This document shows, in pieces, positions 1 through 8,552 of a DNA stretch of 64,000 nucleotides; positions within the stretch are counted from its first letter, which is position 1, and every line of letters begins with the position of its first letter. Source of the DNA: an uncultured Lachnospiraceae bacterium. GTDB lineage: Bacteria; Bacillota; Clostridia; Lachnospirales; Lachnospiraceae. The DNA lies in the NCBI GenBank assembly GCA_949743325.1, contig CATJTQ010000089.1, forward strand, positions 62,001 through 126,000, given 5' to 3'. Both the position numbers and the translations under genes were made by a program. Below the pieces are notes generated by a model. That model had not been told where the DNA came from. It did not search any database and worked only from the letters and a program-made list of their open reading frames with translations.

Positions 1-783
1 TTGTATACTTTTAATACCGTCTTCATTTTCAACATACACAATCTCTTTTCCATTAACTTCAGTGATTGCAGACTTAGGAACATACAATACATCTTTTCTC
101 TCATCTACTAATATAGTTATAGTTCCTACATCCTCTCCTTTTAAATACAGACCTTCTTCCTTTATCTTAAAGTATACTTCTCCCTCAATCGCGTCATCAG
201 ACACCGAGCTCTCAATACCTATCTCAGAAGAATCTATAACTTGAGCATTATAATCGCCTCCAGCTATGTGAATTGGTACTATATCACCCACATTAAACCT
301 TTTCCAGAATTCAGTGAACACATTTAAATAAAAAGCATCTTTAGTGTTAGTTATTGCTACCAATTGTCCGGCAACACTTTTCTCCCCGTCTTCCACTTCT
401 GACAAGTAAGTAACTGTGCTGTCCTCTTTGGCTTTAAGTTCAACTTGGCTTATATCAGCAATATCCGTATCTGTGTATGAGTAAGCTAAATCAGCAATCT
501 TTGTTCCAGCTGCAATCTTCTGACCAAGAGTTACATAAACTCCTTGGTATGCAAGATTCGATACACCAAACGAATACCTTGTCTCACCCATATTCATACA
601 GACAACGTCCAAAGTCTCATATAACTGCAAGGTACCTTTTTTTACATCAGCCATTTTAAACTCTTCTTGTTCATACGCCTGTATAATAGGAGTTCTCTGC
701 AGTTCCTCCTCTTTAGGGAAAATTCCGCATCCTGTCAAAAATATAGCCGCCAGACAAACAGGCAATATCTTTTTTATATGCAT
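1..783 (-). CDS. Efflux adaptor (HlyD/MacA-like) lipoprotein, 3' end missing
   Basis: The reading frame starts at the ATG at 783 behind a strong AGGAGGG site and runs off the left edge, so the C-terminus is not seen. The N-terminus is a lipoprotein signal with lipobox LTGC (Cys19). The visible part has a short 'K-K-G-T-L' entry, a biotinyl-lipoyl-like stretch near residues 70-85, and 'VPKSAITEVNGKEIVYVENEDG', the conserved end of the beta-barrel domain in membrane-fusion/periplasmic adaptor proteins (this stretch is quoted in part only: VPKSAITE...YVEN). In Gram-positives such lipoproteins link an ABC permease to a substrate route across the wall. A MacB-like ATPase/permease would be expected just outside the window. 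Family call is good; substrate unknown. Confidence 0.75.
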   Translation of the reverse strand, partial: MHIKKILPVCLAAIFLTGCGIFPKEEELQRTPIIQAYEQEEFKMADVKKGTLQLYETLDVVCMNMGETRYSFGVSNLAYQGVYVTLGQKIAAGTKIADLAYSYTDTDIADISQVELKAKEDSTVTYLSEVEDGEKSVAGQLVAITNTKDAFYLNVFTEFWKRFNVGDIVPIHIAGGDYNAQVIDSSEIGIESSVSDDAIEGEVYFKIKEEGLYLKGEDVGTITILVDERKDVLYVPKSAITEVNGKEIVYVENEDGIKSIQ

Positions 784-877
784 ATTATAAAGTCCCTCCT
801 TTTCAAATTTCACTTTATATTATTTATAAAATACTACAAAATGATAATTTTAAAAAGTAACAAATAAATTTTACATT

Positions 878-912
878 TAAAAAGAAAGGAACTTTATATT
901 TCACAAGTTCCT
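878..912 (-). terminator. Intrinsic terminator of the pectate lyase gene
   Basis: An 8-bp perfect stem (AGGAACTT at 887-894 with AAGTTCCT at 905-912) is followed on the minus strand by a T-rich run (878-886). It lies about 30 bp past the pectate lyase stop codon and separates it from the adaptor lipoprotein gene. Confidence 0.75.
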
Positions 913-943
913 CTCTTAATTCATTTAAGTTATAATCTTAATC

Positions 944-3682
944 TTAATTTTTAATATTAAGCGCCAATTTTAAAACACTTGTGGCATCTTTTAAATCTAT
1001 TGCACCATTACCATCAATATCAGCGATTTCAAAAATATCCTCAGGTGTATCCTCAATCGCCAAAGCCATTTTTAGAACACTTGTAGCATCTTGCAGATCA
1101 ACTTCTCCGTTCTTATTTACATCACCCAACAATACTGCTGGAGGTGTTGTCGTTACTCCTGGCGGCGTTGTTGTTACTCCCGGAGGTGTTGTTGTCACTC
1201 CCGGCGGTGTTGTTGTCACTCCCGGTGGTGTTGTTGTTACCGCTGGCGGCGTTGTTGTCACTGCTGGCGGTGTTGTTGTTACTCCTGGTGGTGTAACAAC
1301 TCCACTGTCTTCTAATTCTTTAAGTTCAATACGAACGCAATATCCGACTGTTTCTTTACCATCAATTTTAAGAATTCCATATGTTCCATTTACACTTTCA
1401 ACACTCCAATTTGAAACATTATTAATTGCTTCAACTTTAAATCCTTTATATTGCTCAGAATACATTGTTTTTAATTCTTTACCATCTTTATCACAATAAA
1501 CAACTTCATATAAGCCATACGTGATTGGAGCAATTTCATATCCCTCTTTAAGAGTTTTGCCTTTCTGTAACTCCTTAACTGATATAGCTGCTGGAGTTTC
1601 AACAGCTGGAGGAGTTGTTTCTGAAGGTTTTAAGGAAGCATCTAAAATTTTAAATGTTAAATTTGCAGAAACTGAGGTTCCATTGATTGAAGTACATTTT
1701 ACTGTAACAGTTACGTTGCCCTTAGCCAGCGCCTTTAACTCTCCTGTACTAGCATCAATTTCTGCTCTTGGAGTACCCCCTGTTGTATTTTTTACAGACC
1801 ATGTATACTCTGGTGTTGTAATATTTAATGGTGTAGTTATTGTATCTAATTTAACTACATCACCTACATATATTTGAGGTTCTTTATCAACAAATTCAAT
1901 TTTGCTTGCAATATTAACTTTATTATCACCTGCAGGCTCTATTCCAGAATCAGCAGTATATTCTACTTTACACCACTGTTCAGGAGTCATATCATACACG
2001 CCCATGCCAGAATAAGTTTTAACAACACTCTCAACATCATCAAGAGGTACTAACTTATAACTGTATGGCAGTTTCTCGTCATAACCATATTCAAATTCAA
2101 ACACGCCGTCGTATGACTCACCCTCAAACTGTGTTGTCACAGTTGAACTCCAAGCCCATTTCTTAATAGTAGATTTGTCATGCCATGTAAAATCTTTTGT
2201 AAACTGGTTTTCACCGTTATTATCCCAACTGCTTCCTGTATATTCCTCACCTTTGGAATTTACATTTCTAGAATTTACAATTAAAGAATGGTTATATGCA
2301 TTAGAGAAAGATTTAGCCCATCCTTCTGACATATTACCTGTATCTCCGCCCTGAAGCTCATTGCCTGTAACTGGACCGTTTACTCCATAAAATACACACG
2401 TATCTGCAGCAATACTAGCTCCATTTCTTGCATTTATACATCTTGACAATGTATATCCAGTAATTCCTCCTGACAAACCATATGTCTTCTGAAGTTTATT
2501 CTCTAAAGCAATATGCTTTGAATCGTCAATATAACAGTTGTACATATGACCTGTACCCTGTCTTATCATAGGAACACGCTGTCCAATACTTTGATACCAG
2601 TTGTAACCTAATGATAATCTTAACTGAGGGTTAGTCTTAGTATCTTTATCACCAGCACCGCACAAATGCACTTTTGAATGATATGCAGTATACTGCATTA
2701 TCTCTTCAGGTGTTGCTCCTGCCTCACGCATCTTGCGGTAACGTGCACCCTTATTTACATCTACATTTTTGTAATCAGTCTGTGTTCCTGCCTTAATAGC
2801 AGCTAGATCTGTCTGATACAAATCTTCCAGGTACATTATAGACTCATATATTGTCTCATTCTCTACTGCCTCATCTGGATCCATACCAAATTTACACCAT
2901 GAATATGTTACACCATGTGCATCACTCTCCATATCAATACATCCATCTGGTGCAATTGTAAATTCACAATGGTCAATCCATATATTGTCTCCGTTTACCT
3001 TAACATATGTAATACCAGACTCTTTCTGAAGCTTGCCTTCATTGTTATCCCACTGCCAGCTTCCATCCATCTTGATATTTCTAAGAACAATATCATTAGA
3101 TGAATCTTGAATATCAAATCCTGTGCGGTATAATGTAGCTCCATATCTTGAGAAAATAGTAAGACCATCTGTCTTCTTTATCTGAATTTTAGAAACACCG
3201 CCTGCTTTTGACAGAAGCGGATTAATTACAGCAACACCTGCATTCATTGATTCTTGTAAAAACAGACATGTCTCTTTACTTGTATCTGAATACTTACTGT
3301 CAACACGTGCCTCTGCATAACCAGCATTGATATCATTCATAATCTCAATAACTTTAACTGAACCGCTCTGAGCATCATAAATCGCTTCAACAAGTTCTGC
3401 CGCCGTCTTTACCTGACGGTATTTGTCTGTTCCAACAAACTCACTTCTATCATTAACTCCCCCGGATGCATAACCGTTCACTGAAAGGAAACTCGCATCA
3501 TATTTACTGAAAGTACTGGTAGTGTTAGGTATTTCTTTACACCCATCATCACCAACCCTCTCAGGAATCTCTGCGGCAACATTGATGTTATCACCATCTG
3601 CAAATGTCAATACATTAACAGAACAAGAAAGTGCCGCTACTAAAGCCGCTGCCAGAATTCTTTTACCAAACAACTTCTTCAT
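944..3682 (-). CDS. Secreted pectate lyase (PL1 family) with Ig-like domain and C-terminal dockerin
   Basis: Cleaves polygalacturonate by beta-elimination outside the cell. The 912-residue protein begins with a signal peptide (about 1-28). The PL1 parallel beta-helix covers roughly 60-540: the motif WIDHCEF and the DGCIDMESDAHGVTYSW segment match the calcium-binding face, and QRVPMIRQGTGHMYN matches the R-x-P-x-x-R-x-G-x-x-H active-site strand. About 60 residues are inserted between these two parts. A Big_2-like Ig domain follows (about 640-715), then a beta-rich segment, a Thr-Pro linker of 7-residue repeats (about 793-848) and a type I dockerin (about 851-912) with two DxNxxGxxD-type calcium loops. 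Start codon chosen by AGGAGG seven bases upstream. Monocistronic: terminator downstream, own intergenic region upstream. Very likely a pectin-degrading enzyme; whether the dockerin meets a cohesin is unknown. Confidence 0.9.
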   Translation of the reverse strand: MKKLFGKRILAAALVAALSCSVNVLTFADGDNINVAAEIPERVGDDGCKEIPNTTSTFSKYDASFLSVNGYASGGVNDRSEFVGTDKYRQVKTAAELVEAIYDAQSGSVKVIEIMNDINAGYAEARVDSKYSDTSKETCLFLQESMNAGVAVINPLLSKAGGVSKIQIKKTDGLTIFSRYGATLYRTGFDIQDSSNDIVLRNIKMDGSWQWDNNEGKLQKESGITYVKVNGDNIWIDHCEFTIAPDGCIDMESDAHGVTYSWCKFGMDPDEAVENETIYESIMYLEDLYQTDLAAIKAGTQTDYKNVDVNKGARYRKMREAGATPEEIMQYTAYHSKVHLCGAGDKDTKTNPQLRLSLGYNWYQSIGQRVPMIRQGTGHMYNCYIDDSKHIALENKLQKTYGLSGGITGYTLSRCINARNGASIAADTCVFYGVNGPVTGNELQGGDTGNMSEGWAKSFSNAYNHSLIVNSRNVNSKGEEYTGSSWDNNGENQFTKDFTWHDKSTIKKWAWSSTVTTQFEGESYDGVFEFEYGYDEKLPYSYKLVPLDDVESVVKTYSGMGVYDMTPEQWCKVEYTADSGIEPAGDNKVNIASKIEFVDKEPQIYVGDVVKLDTITTPLNITTPEYTWSVKNTTGGTPRAEIDASTGELKALAKGNVTVTVKCTSINGTSVSANLTFKILDASLKPSETTPPAVETPAAISVKELQKGKTLKEGYEIAPITYGLYEVVYCDKDGKELKTMYSEQYKGFKVEAINNVSNWSVESVNGTYGILKIDGKETVGYCVRIELKELEDSGVVTPPGVTTTPPAVTTTPPAVTTTPPGVTTTPPGVTTTPPGVTTTPPGVTTTPPAVLLGDVNKNGEVDLQDATSVLKMALAIEDTPEDIFEIADIDGNGAIDLKDATSVLKLALNIKN
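1137..1301 (-). repeat. Seven tandem 21-bp repeats encoding the Thr-Pro linker
   Basis: Seven full copies and a partial eighth of a 21-bp unit code for V-T-T-T-P-P-(G/A). The copies differ mainly at third positions and at the Gly/Ala codon. The array is a flexible linker between the catalytic part and the dockerin; its copy number is likely to vary between strains. Confidence 0.9.
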
Positions 3683-3795
3683 AGTATAGTGTCCTCCTTT
3701 TATTATAATTTAATCTCTCAGGCAAAAGCCAAATAATATCACTAAATAATATTTGACATCTTCCGCAAGATATAGTTACTGTGGTTATAAAAACA

Positions 3796-3811
3796 TCACT
3801 GCCTGCAGTGA
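3796..3811. promoter_or_regulatory. Palindrome upstream of pectate lyase, candidate operator
   Basis: TCACTGC and GCAGTGA form a perfect 7+7 inverted repeat with a 2-bp centre, about 115 bp before the pectate lyase start. There is no T-run, so it is not a terminator. The rest of the 3683-3975 gap is AT-rich and I see no convincing promoter hexamers in it. The regulator that would bind here is unknown. Confidence 0.4.
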
Positions 3812-3975
3812 GGTATTTATCTATCTACACACACCACTGTTTTATCATTATAGCCTATAATTTATAATTTGTCCATAAAATTAATATAATTTATTTATTT
3901 TTATATTACAGTTTAAACAAAATTATTGGCTTAATACTAAAATATATGTCTAATATATAATACTTAAATCACTTT

Positions 3976-5625
3976 CTATCTGTTTAAATAAGCATCATAT
4001 GCTTCCTGCCATATTTCAACATATTCATCTCCACCAAGATTTTTAACTTGATTAACATAACTATCGTAATCAGACAAATTCAAATTTCCTCTTATAAATT
4101 TAGCGCGAGATTTAGTAATATAATTTTTCATCTGATCTTTAAATCTATCTGCTTTCTCCTCCTGTTCTACACTTAACTGACATGGAGCCATCATTTTATA
4201 ACTGCAGTCTCCTTGAGACCATACTTTACAAGCCTCATAATATTCCTCATTCATATTTTTTACTATATAATTTGACAGTTCTCCAAACTGAGGAAAGTTT
4301 ATTGTTATAGGATCTGCATATGTTTTCCACTTCTGAATATTTTTACCATGAAAATCTATAATCTCATCCATTCCAGAAACAAACTCATTTTCACCATCTA
4401 CATTTTTATAGCTTTCGTCCTCAATACCCCAGCAAAGATAGATTGATCCTTGTTCTGAAAGCATATAGTCAATTATATATGCTGCCGCCTTATCTACGCC
4501 ATCCGATACTGCCTTATCCGTAATCACGGTAGTATCTCTTGCAAAAGAAGAAATATCAGAAAAACACCATTGATAACCTTCCTCAGTCTTTGGCCAAGGA
4601 CATGCAGCAAATTCTGCATTTGGAGCTATATCCTTTAATTTTGAAATAAAAGAAGAGTCATTTGTGCTGTCAAAGTCACCTGAACTTGCTTTCCATGATC
4701 CCGCTGTATTTCCTGTCACTTCTTTCTCCATATTCTCAATTGACACATCCTCAAACATATTATAAATTAACCCTTCTTTGTACCATTTATTTAATTCAGT
4801 CAAGTACTCTTTATAGTTCTGGGTCATAAAGCCATAAATAACTTTACCATTCTCATCTACACTTGGATCATCATCAATTCCATAAGCAGGAAGAAAATAT
4901 TTCCATCCCGAAGAACACATTATAACAGGTCTTTCATCTTGAACTCCATTTAAGTTAGGATCATATTTTTTAAATGCCATCAACACATCATACCACTCAT
5001 CCATATTGGTTGGTATTTCTTTGCCAACCTCATCAAGCCAATCTTTTCTGATTCCAAGACCCCTCTCAGAAATTGCTATTCTATCATTCTCATCATTAAC
5101 ATCATATAACGTACTTACAAAAGTATACTCACCTGTATCTAATCGCAAATCTTTACCTATTATTGGATACTCTTCAACTATTTTTGAAAAATTTGGCATC
5201 CATTCTTCCATATAAGGGTTTAGTGCTATAGATACTCCATCTTTAAACATACCAGCCATTCTTCCACTATAACTTTCAAGATTTTTCGCCGTTATTACAT
5301 CAGGATAATTTCTCGCCGTCATCATAGGAAGATAAACATCATAGTTTGACGCCACCTTAAAATCAATATTAACCCCTGTTATTTCTTGTATTTTCTTAAT
5401 ACCTTCCATTTCTGACCAATAGTATTGATAATATTCATCCATACCTCCCATAATCCACCATGTCACAGTTACATCATTATCTTCTCCTGATTTTTCTTGA
5501 TATGTTTCAATATTTGTTTTCTCATTCTTTGACGCTGTACCGCTATTTTTTTTGTTTCCACATCCAACCAATAATATAATTATAAATAAACAGAGAAATG
5601 TAATTGTAATAATTTTATTTTTCAC
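3976..5625 (-). CDS. Extracellular solute-binding lipoprotein (ABC transporter family 1-like)
   Basis: A 549-residue lipoprotein: the GTG at 5625 follows AAGGGGG, and the signal peptide ends in lipobox LVGC (Cys22). An ATG 16 codons further upstream is in frame but has no ribosome binding site and sits beside the terminator of the preceding gene, so I reject it. The mature protein has the alpha/beta pattern of large oligosaccharide-binding proteins (LplA/YtcQ type), with segments such as VTWWIMGG near the start and 'RKDWLDEVGKEIPTNMDEWY'-like hinge sequence typical of the family. No permease or ATPase gene is adjacent. It probably feeds an uptake system encoded elsewhere; sugar or oligosaccharide is the likely ligand. 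Confidence 0.8.
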   Translation of the reverse strand: MKNKIITITFLCLFIIILLVGCGNKKNSGTASKNEKTNIETYQEKSGEDNDVTVTWWIMGGMDEYYQYYWSEMEGIKKIQEITGVNIDFKVASNYDVYLPMMTARNYPDVITAKNLESYSGRMAGMFKDGVSIALNPYMEEWMPNFSKIVEEYPIIGKDLRLDTGEYTFVSTLYDVNDENDRIAISERGLGIRKDWLDEVGKEIPTNMDEWYDVLMAFKKYDPNLNGVQDERPVIMCSSGWKYFLPAYGIDDDPSVDENGKVIYGFMTQNYKEYLTELNKWYKEGLIYNMFEDVSIENMEKEVTGNTAGSWKASSGDFDSTNDSSFISKLKDIAPNAEFAACPWPKTEEGYQWCFSDISSFARDTTVITDKAVSDGVDKAAAYIIDYMLSEQGSIYLCWGIEDESYKNVDGENEFVSGMDEIIDFHGKNIQKWKTYADPITINFPQFGELSNYIVKNMNEEYYEACKVWSQGDCSYKMMAPCQLSVEQEEKADRFKDQMKNYITKSRAKFIRGNLNLSDYDSYVNQVKNLGGDEYVEIWQEAYDAYLNR

Positions 5626-5675
5626 TAAATTATACCCCCTTACATCTGTTAGTCCATACATCTCTGCCAACAATT

Positions 5676-5703
5676 AAAAAAAGAGGCTCCGTTAAGGAGC
5701 CTC
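5676..5703 (-). terminator. Strong intrinsic terminator after the LamG protein gene
   Basis: GAGGCTCC (5683-5690) and GGAGCCTC (5696-5703) form a perfect 8-bp GC-rich stem with a 5-nt loop, followed on the minus strand by seven Ts (5676-5682). It lies 13 bp beyond the wall-anchored protein stop codon. Confidence 0.95.
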
Positions 5704-5716
5704 CATCTAATTTAAA

Positions 5717-7345
5717 TTATGCTTCCACTTTCTTTTTTTTGAAAAATAAAACTGCACCGCAAGCTACTGCAACTACACCAAAACCTGCAACTGCTGCCTG
5801 TGAAACTGCACCAGAATTTGGTAAATTAGAAGATGTGCCTGTTCCTGGCTCTAACAATACTACTGCATATGTTGAAAAATGATTTGTCTTAGCTTTAATA
5901 ACACCATTCTCTATTGTTTTGCTAAGCTTAGAAACTGTTCCATCATCATTAACTCTTACTACCTCAACTAATGAAGAATCAAACCCATTAGGAAGACCAA
6001 GAGAAATATTTGCTACGGACTCAGGCTGTTTACCTCCAAATGATATGTTGACACCAACTACATCAGAAATACGATAACCTGAACGAAGTGATACGCCGTT
6101 TAACTTATCAACTAATGCTGTATAAGCTGCATCACCACGATAAATTCCTGCTACTGAAGGAGTAGCACTGCCCATACCTGATACTTTAACTGATGAAACA
6201 AGAGCATCTGTCAATGCTTTATTAGCTGCCTGTGCTGCTGCTTCTTTAGCTGCTGCTTCTGCCGCCGCTTTAGCTGCTGCTTCTGCTGCCGCTGCTTTTT
6301 TATCAGAACTTGTTGATGATGTTGATGAATTTCCACCTGTAGCATCTGATTTAATTTCGCCACTCTTAGCTGCTGTGTAAAGTGCACTTGCATCTGCTGA
6401 TGATAACGCTGTATCAAAGAACATCAAATCATCAATAAGTACACCGCCTACTGTAGGACTAAATCCTGTATAACCAACATAAGCTTTAGTTCCTGACTCT
6501 TTAATAATATCTGTGAATTTAGGCTGTCCTACATTACCTTCAGCACCGCCGTTTTCTTCACCGTCATTCCATCTCTTACTCTTTATACCGTCGCCTGCAG
6601 CACCGCCGCCTGCTACTTCAGCACCATTGATAAATACTTTTGCACGAGAATCTGTCTGACTTACAACTACGAAAACCCATTCGTTAACATGACCTGCTAA
6701 AACCTGCTCTTCTTCCATAAAACAATATGTGTTGTGATGTAATCCCGCAAAATAAACCATTGGCAGTTCTTCAATACTTATAGGATCTACATGCGCAAGT
6801 GAAACACCATAGAAAAACGGACCGTTACCATCTGAAAGACCATCTTTGCTGCTGTCACCTTTCTCCTGAGCAATAGCTTTATCCGGATGAGGAATTGTCT
6901 TGCTCTCGCCGATAAATCCAACAATACCTGAACCTTTGCTAGCAGCTTCCTCTGAAGGTATCTTCACCCAAAAAGCAATTGTTGCGCCGCTTAAGCTCTT
7001 GCCTGCAAACGGATTAGGGAAAGATAAACTACTAGGTGTTCCAGGAGATAATTTTGTATCATACTCACCTAATGAAGGATCATCTTTCATCTGTACAAGT
7101 GAAGAAGATGTACCATCTGCAAACTGCAATACATTTCCTCTCTCCGCATCATTTGTTACAGTCGGAGCTGTTGATCCGCTAATACCACTTGGTGACATTC
7201 CTGTACCATTCTCAAAATCATACTTCACAATCGGTGAAGGCGCCGCTTCCGCTTTTATAACCGGTACGATTGAAGGTACTGCTGCTGTGACTGCAAGTAA
7301 CGCTGACAGCGTAGCTGCAGACAATGCTTTCATCATCTTTTTCAT
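5717..7345 (-). CDS. LamG-domain surface protein with LPxTG-like sorting signal
   Basis: The 542-residue protein has a signal peptide (about 1-34), a concanavalin/LamG-like domain (about 40-330; begins PIVKYDFENG), an Ala/Glu/Lys-rich helical spacer (about 345-380), a second globular domain ending in HFSTYAVV, and a C-terminal sorting signal: LPNSG at 508-512, a hydrophobic stretch, then four lysines. LamG domains usually bind glycans or proteins. The next gene upstream encodes a sortase, its probable anchoring enzyme. AAGGAG lies before the ATG, a sigma-A-type promoter lies at 7415-7443 and a strong terminator follows, so it is transcribed alone. Exact ligand unknown. Confidence 0.85.
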   Translation of the reverse strand: MKKMMKALSAATLSALLAVTAAVPSIVPVIKAEAAPSPIVKYDFENGTGMSPSGISGSTAPTVTNDAERGNVLQFADGTSSSLVQMKDDPSLGEYDTKLSPGTPSSLSFPNPFAGKSLSGATIAFWVKIPSEEAASKGSGIVGFIGESKTIPHPDKAIAQEKGDSSKDGLSDGNGPFFYGVSLAHVDPISIEELPMVYFAGLHHNTYCFMEEEQVLAGHVNEWVFVVVSQTDSRAKVFINGAEVAGGGAAGDGIKSKRWNDGEENGGAEGNVGQPKFTDIIKESGTKAYVGYTGFSPTVGGVLIDDLMFFDTALSSADASALYTAAKSGEIKSDATGGNSSTSSTSSDKKAAAAEAAAKAAAEAAAKEAAAQAANKALTDALVSSVKVSGMGSATPSVAGIYRGDAAYTALVDKLNGVSLRSGYRISDVVGVNISFGGKQPESVANISLGLPNGFDSSLVEVVRVNDDGTVSKLSKTIENGVIKAKTNHFSTYAVVLLEPGTGTSSNLPNSGAVSQAAVAGFGVVAVACGAVLFFKKKKVEA

Positions 7346-7414
7346 TTTACCGAACTCCTTTTAATTTTAAATTTAAATTAGCTGAGTGAATAGTTTCACC
7401 TCATTATCAATTTG

Positions 7415-7443
7415 ATTTTATCACGAACAGGCCATCTATGCAA
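7415..7443 (-). promoter_or_regulatory. Sigma-A-type promoter of the LamG surface protein gene
   Basis: TTGCAT and TAAAAT are separated by exactly 17 bp and the -10 is preceded by TG. The -10 is about 70 bp before the start codon. Confidence 0.65.
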
Positions 7444-7505
7444 GCAAATTTTTCATATTTTCTTTAAATTTTTTTTACAATTTATTGTAAATTTATATAA
7501 TTTGA

Positions 7506-8189
7506 TTAAAACGCAATTGCCGATACTATTATTCTCTCTTCCTGTGATGAATCGACACATGTAATAAGAGTTAACGTCTCCTGTTCATTTAATGCATCTA
7601 CGACAGACCAATCCGTTCTCTTGACAACCTTTCTCTCATATACTGCATAATTGTGAACGGATCCATCTTTGCTGACAAGCTGAATTATATCTTCTTTTTC
7701 TAATTTGTCTACATTGAGAAAAAATTCGCCATAAAAGCCTCCATGATGAGCAGAGATAACACAATTGCCCTTCTCTCCAATTGCCGCAGAAGAAGGCATA
7801 TGTCCAACAGCACGTTTTAATGTCTCATCGTCATCTCCCTCCTCTATTGCAAGTTCCACACCAATCTTCTCAATTATTATAATTCCAATACAGTTATTTT
7901 CCTGTAAAAGCGCCTCTCTTTTCTGCCTTTTCTCTTCCTCAGGGCTGATCGTTGCGGCTTCCTGCGAAACTTCTACACCTTCTTCAGTAACTTCATTTTT
8001 GATTTCAGGACTCTTAGACGGCTCTGCTGTAACATTTATATTTTTCTTTACTGCATCAACCTGCTTTTTATTTCTATTTTTATTGATTATAGGAACAAAA
8101 ATCACTGATAATATAACAATTAAACCTACAAGCATCAGACATAATCCGATAATCTTTCTCCAATGTAAATTTTTTATCTTCTCTTTCAC
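7506..8189 (-). CDS. Sortase
   Basis: A 227-residue membrane-anchored transpeptidase that joins surface proteins to the cell wall. One N-terminal membrane segment (about 14-36), a charged spacer with a predicted helix (about 55-98), then the sortase beta-barrel. The catalytic residues are visible: His148 in ISAHHGG, Cys211 in TLITCVDS and Arg219 in EERIIV. The TLITC motif is that of the class D/E-like sortases of Gram-positives. The GTG start follows AGGAG by seven bases. It lies 17 bp after a 76-residue gene (one operon) and immediately before a protein with an LPNSG sorting signal, its likely substrate. Confidence 0.9.
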   Translation of the reverse strand: MKEKIKNLHWRKIIGLCLMLVGLIVILSVIFVPIINKNRNKKQVDAVKKNINVTAEPSKSPEIKNEVTEEGVEVSQEAATISPEEEKRQKREALLQENNCIGIIIIEKIGVELAIEEGDDDETLKRAVGHMPSSAAIGEKGNCVISAHHGGFYGEFFLNVDKLEKEDIIQLVSKDGSVHNYAVYERKVVKRTDWSVVDALNEQETLTLITCVDSSQEERIIVSAIAF

Positions 8190-8206
8190 CCTTAGTCTCC
8201 TATACG

Positions 8207-8437
8207 TTACTCATCAAATTCTACAATTACATAAAACCCTCTGTCATTTTCCTCAATTCTTTTAACAATACCCTGTTTTGATTTAATTCTTTCCGACTCA
8301 AAATAACATCCGCTCATAGCAACCGCAGGTTCAATAATATAATGATAATTTACACTTGAACTCCTCTCTAAAATATCAACAGTATCTCCTATACTTACAA
8401 GTCCTTCTCTCTCCATCTTAAATGTTTCTTCACGCAT
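8207..8437 (-). CDS. Small conserved-type protein of unknown function, upstream of sortase
   Basis: A 76-residue, soluble, beta-rich protein with no signal peptide or membrane segment. AAGGAG lies before the ATG. The pattern 'VSIGDTVDILERSS...GIVKRIEENDRGFYVIVEF' suggests a small SH3-like barrel, but I do not recognise the family. It is the first gene of a two-gene operon with the sortase (17 bp gap), so a role connected with surface anchoring is possible but unproven. Confidence 0.65.
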   Translation of the reverse strand: MREETFKMEREGLVSIGDTVDILERSSSVNYHYIIEPAVAMSGCYFESERIKSKQGIVKRIEENDRGFYVIVEFDE

Positions 8438-8552
8438 TTTAAAATTGCTCCTTTTAAATAATGCAATTTAAGCAATTAAAGAACTGCAAAAATATAATTT
8501 TCACCAAATGACATAATTTATAATTAATACATAAGATACCTTAATATCACTA

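Noticed and set aside
1137..1301. Possible CRISPR-like repeat array
   Set aside because: The 21-bp units are directly tandem with no spacers and encode a protein linker.
981..1499. 172-codon plus-strand ORF rich in G-G-V-V-V-T-P repeats
   Set aside because: It is the reverse complement of the Thr-Pro repeat linker and dockerin of the pectate lyase; open only because of the repeat. No ribosome binding site or family likeness.
3714..3728. CTCTCAGGCAAAAG on the plus strand, similar to the conserved core of glycine riboswitches
   Set aside because: The other conserved half of the aptamer is missing, and no plus-strand gene follows; chance similarity.
5626..5673. In-frame extension of the solute-binding protein to an upstream ATG
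   Set aside because: It has no ribosome binding site and touches the upstream terminator, while GTG at 5625 has AAGGGGG and gives a standard lipoprotein signal.
6211..6417. Gln-rich 68-codon minus-strand ORF
   Set aside because: Out-of-frame shadow of the Ala-rich spacer of the LamG protein.
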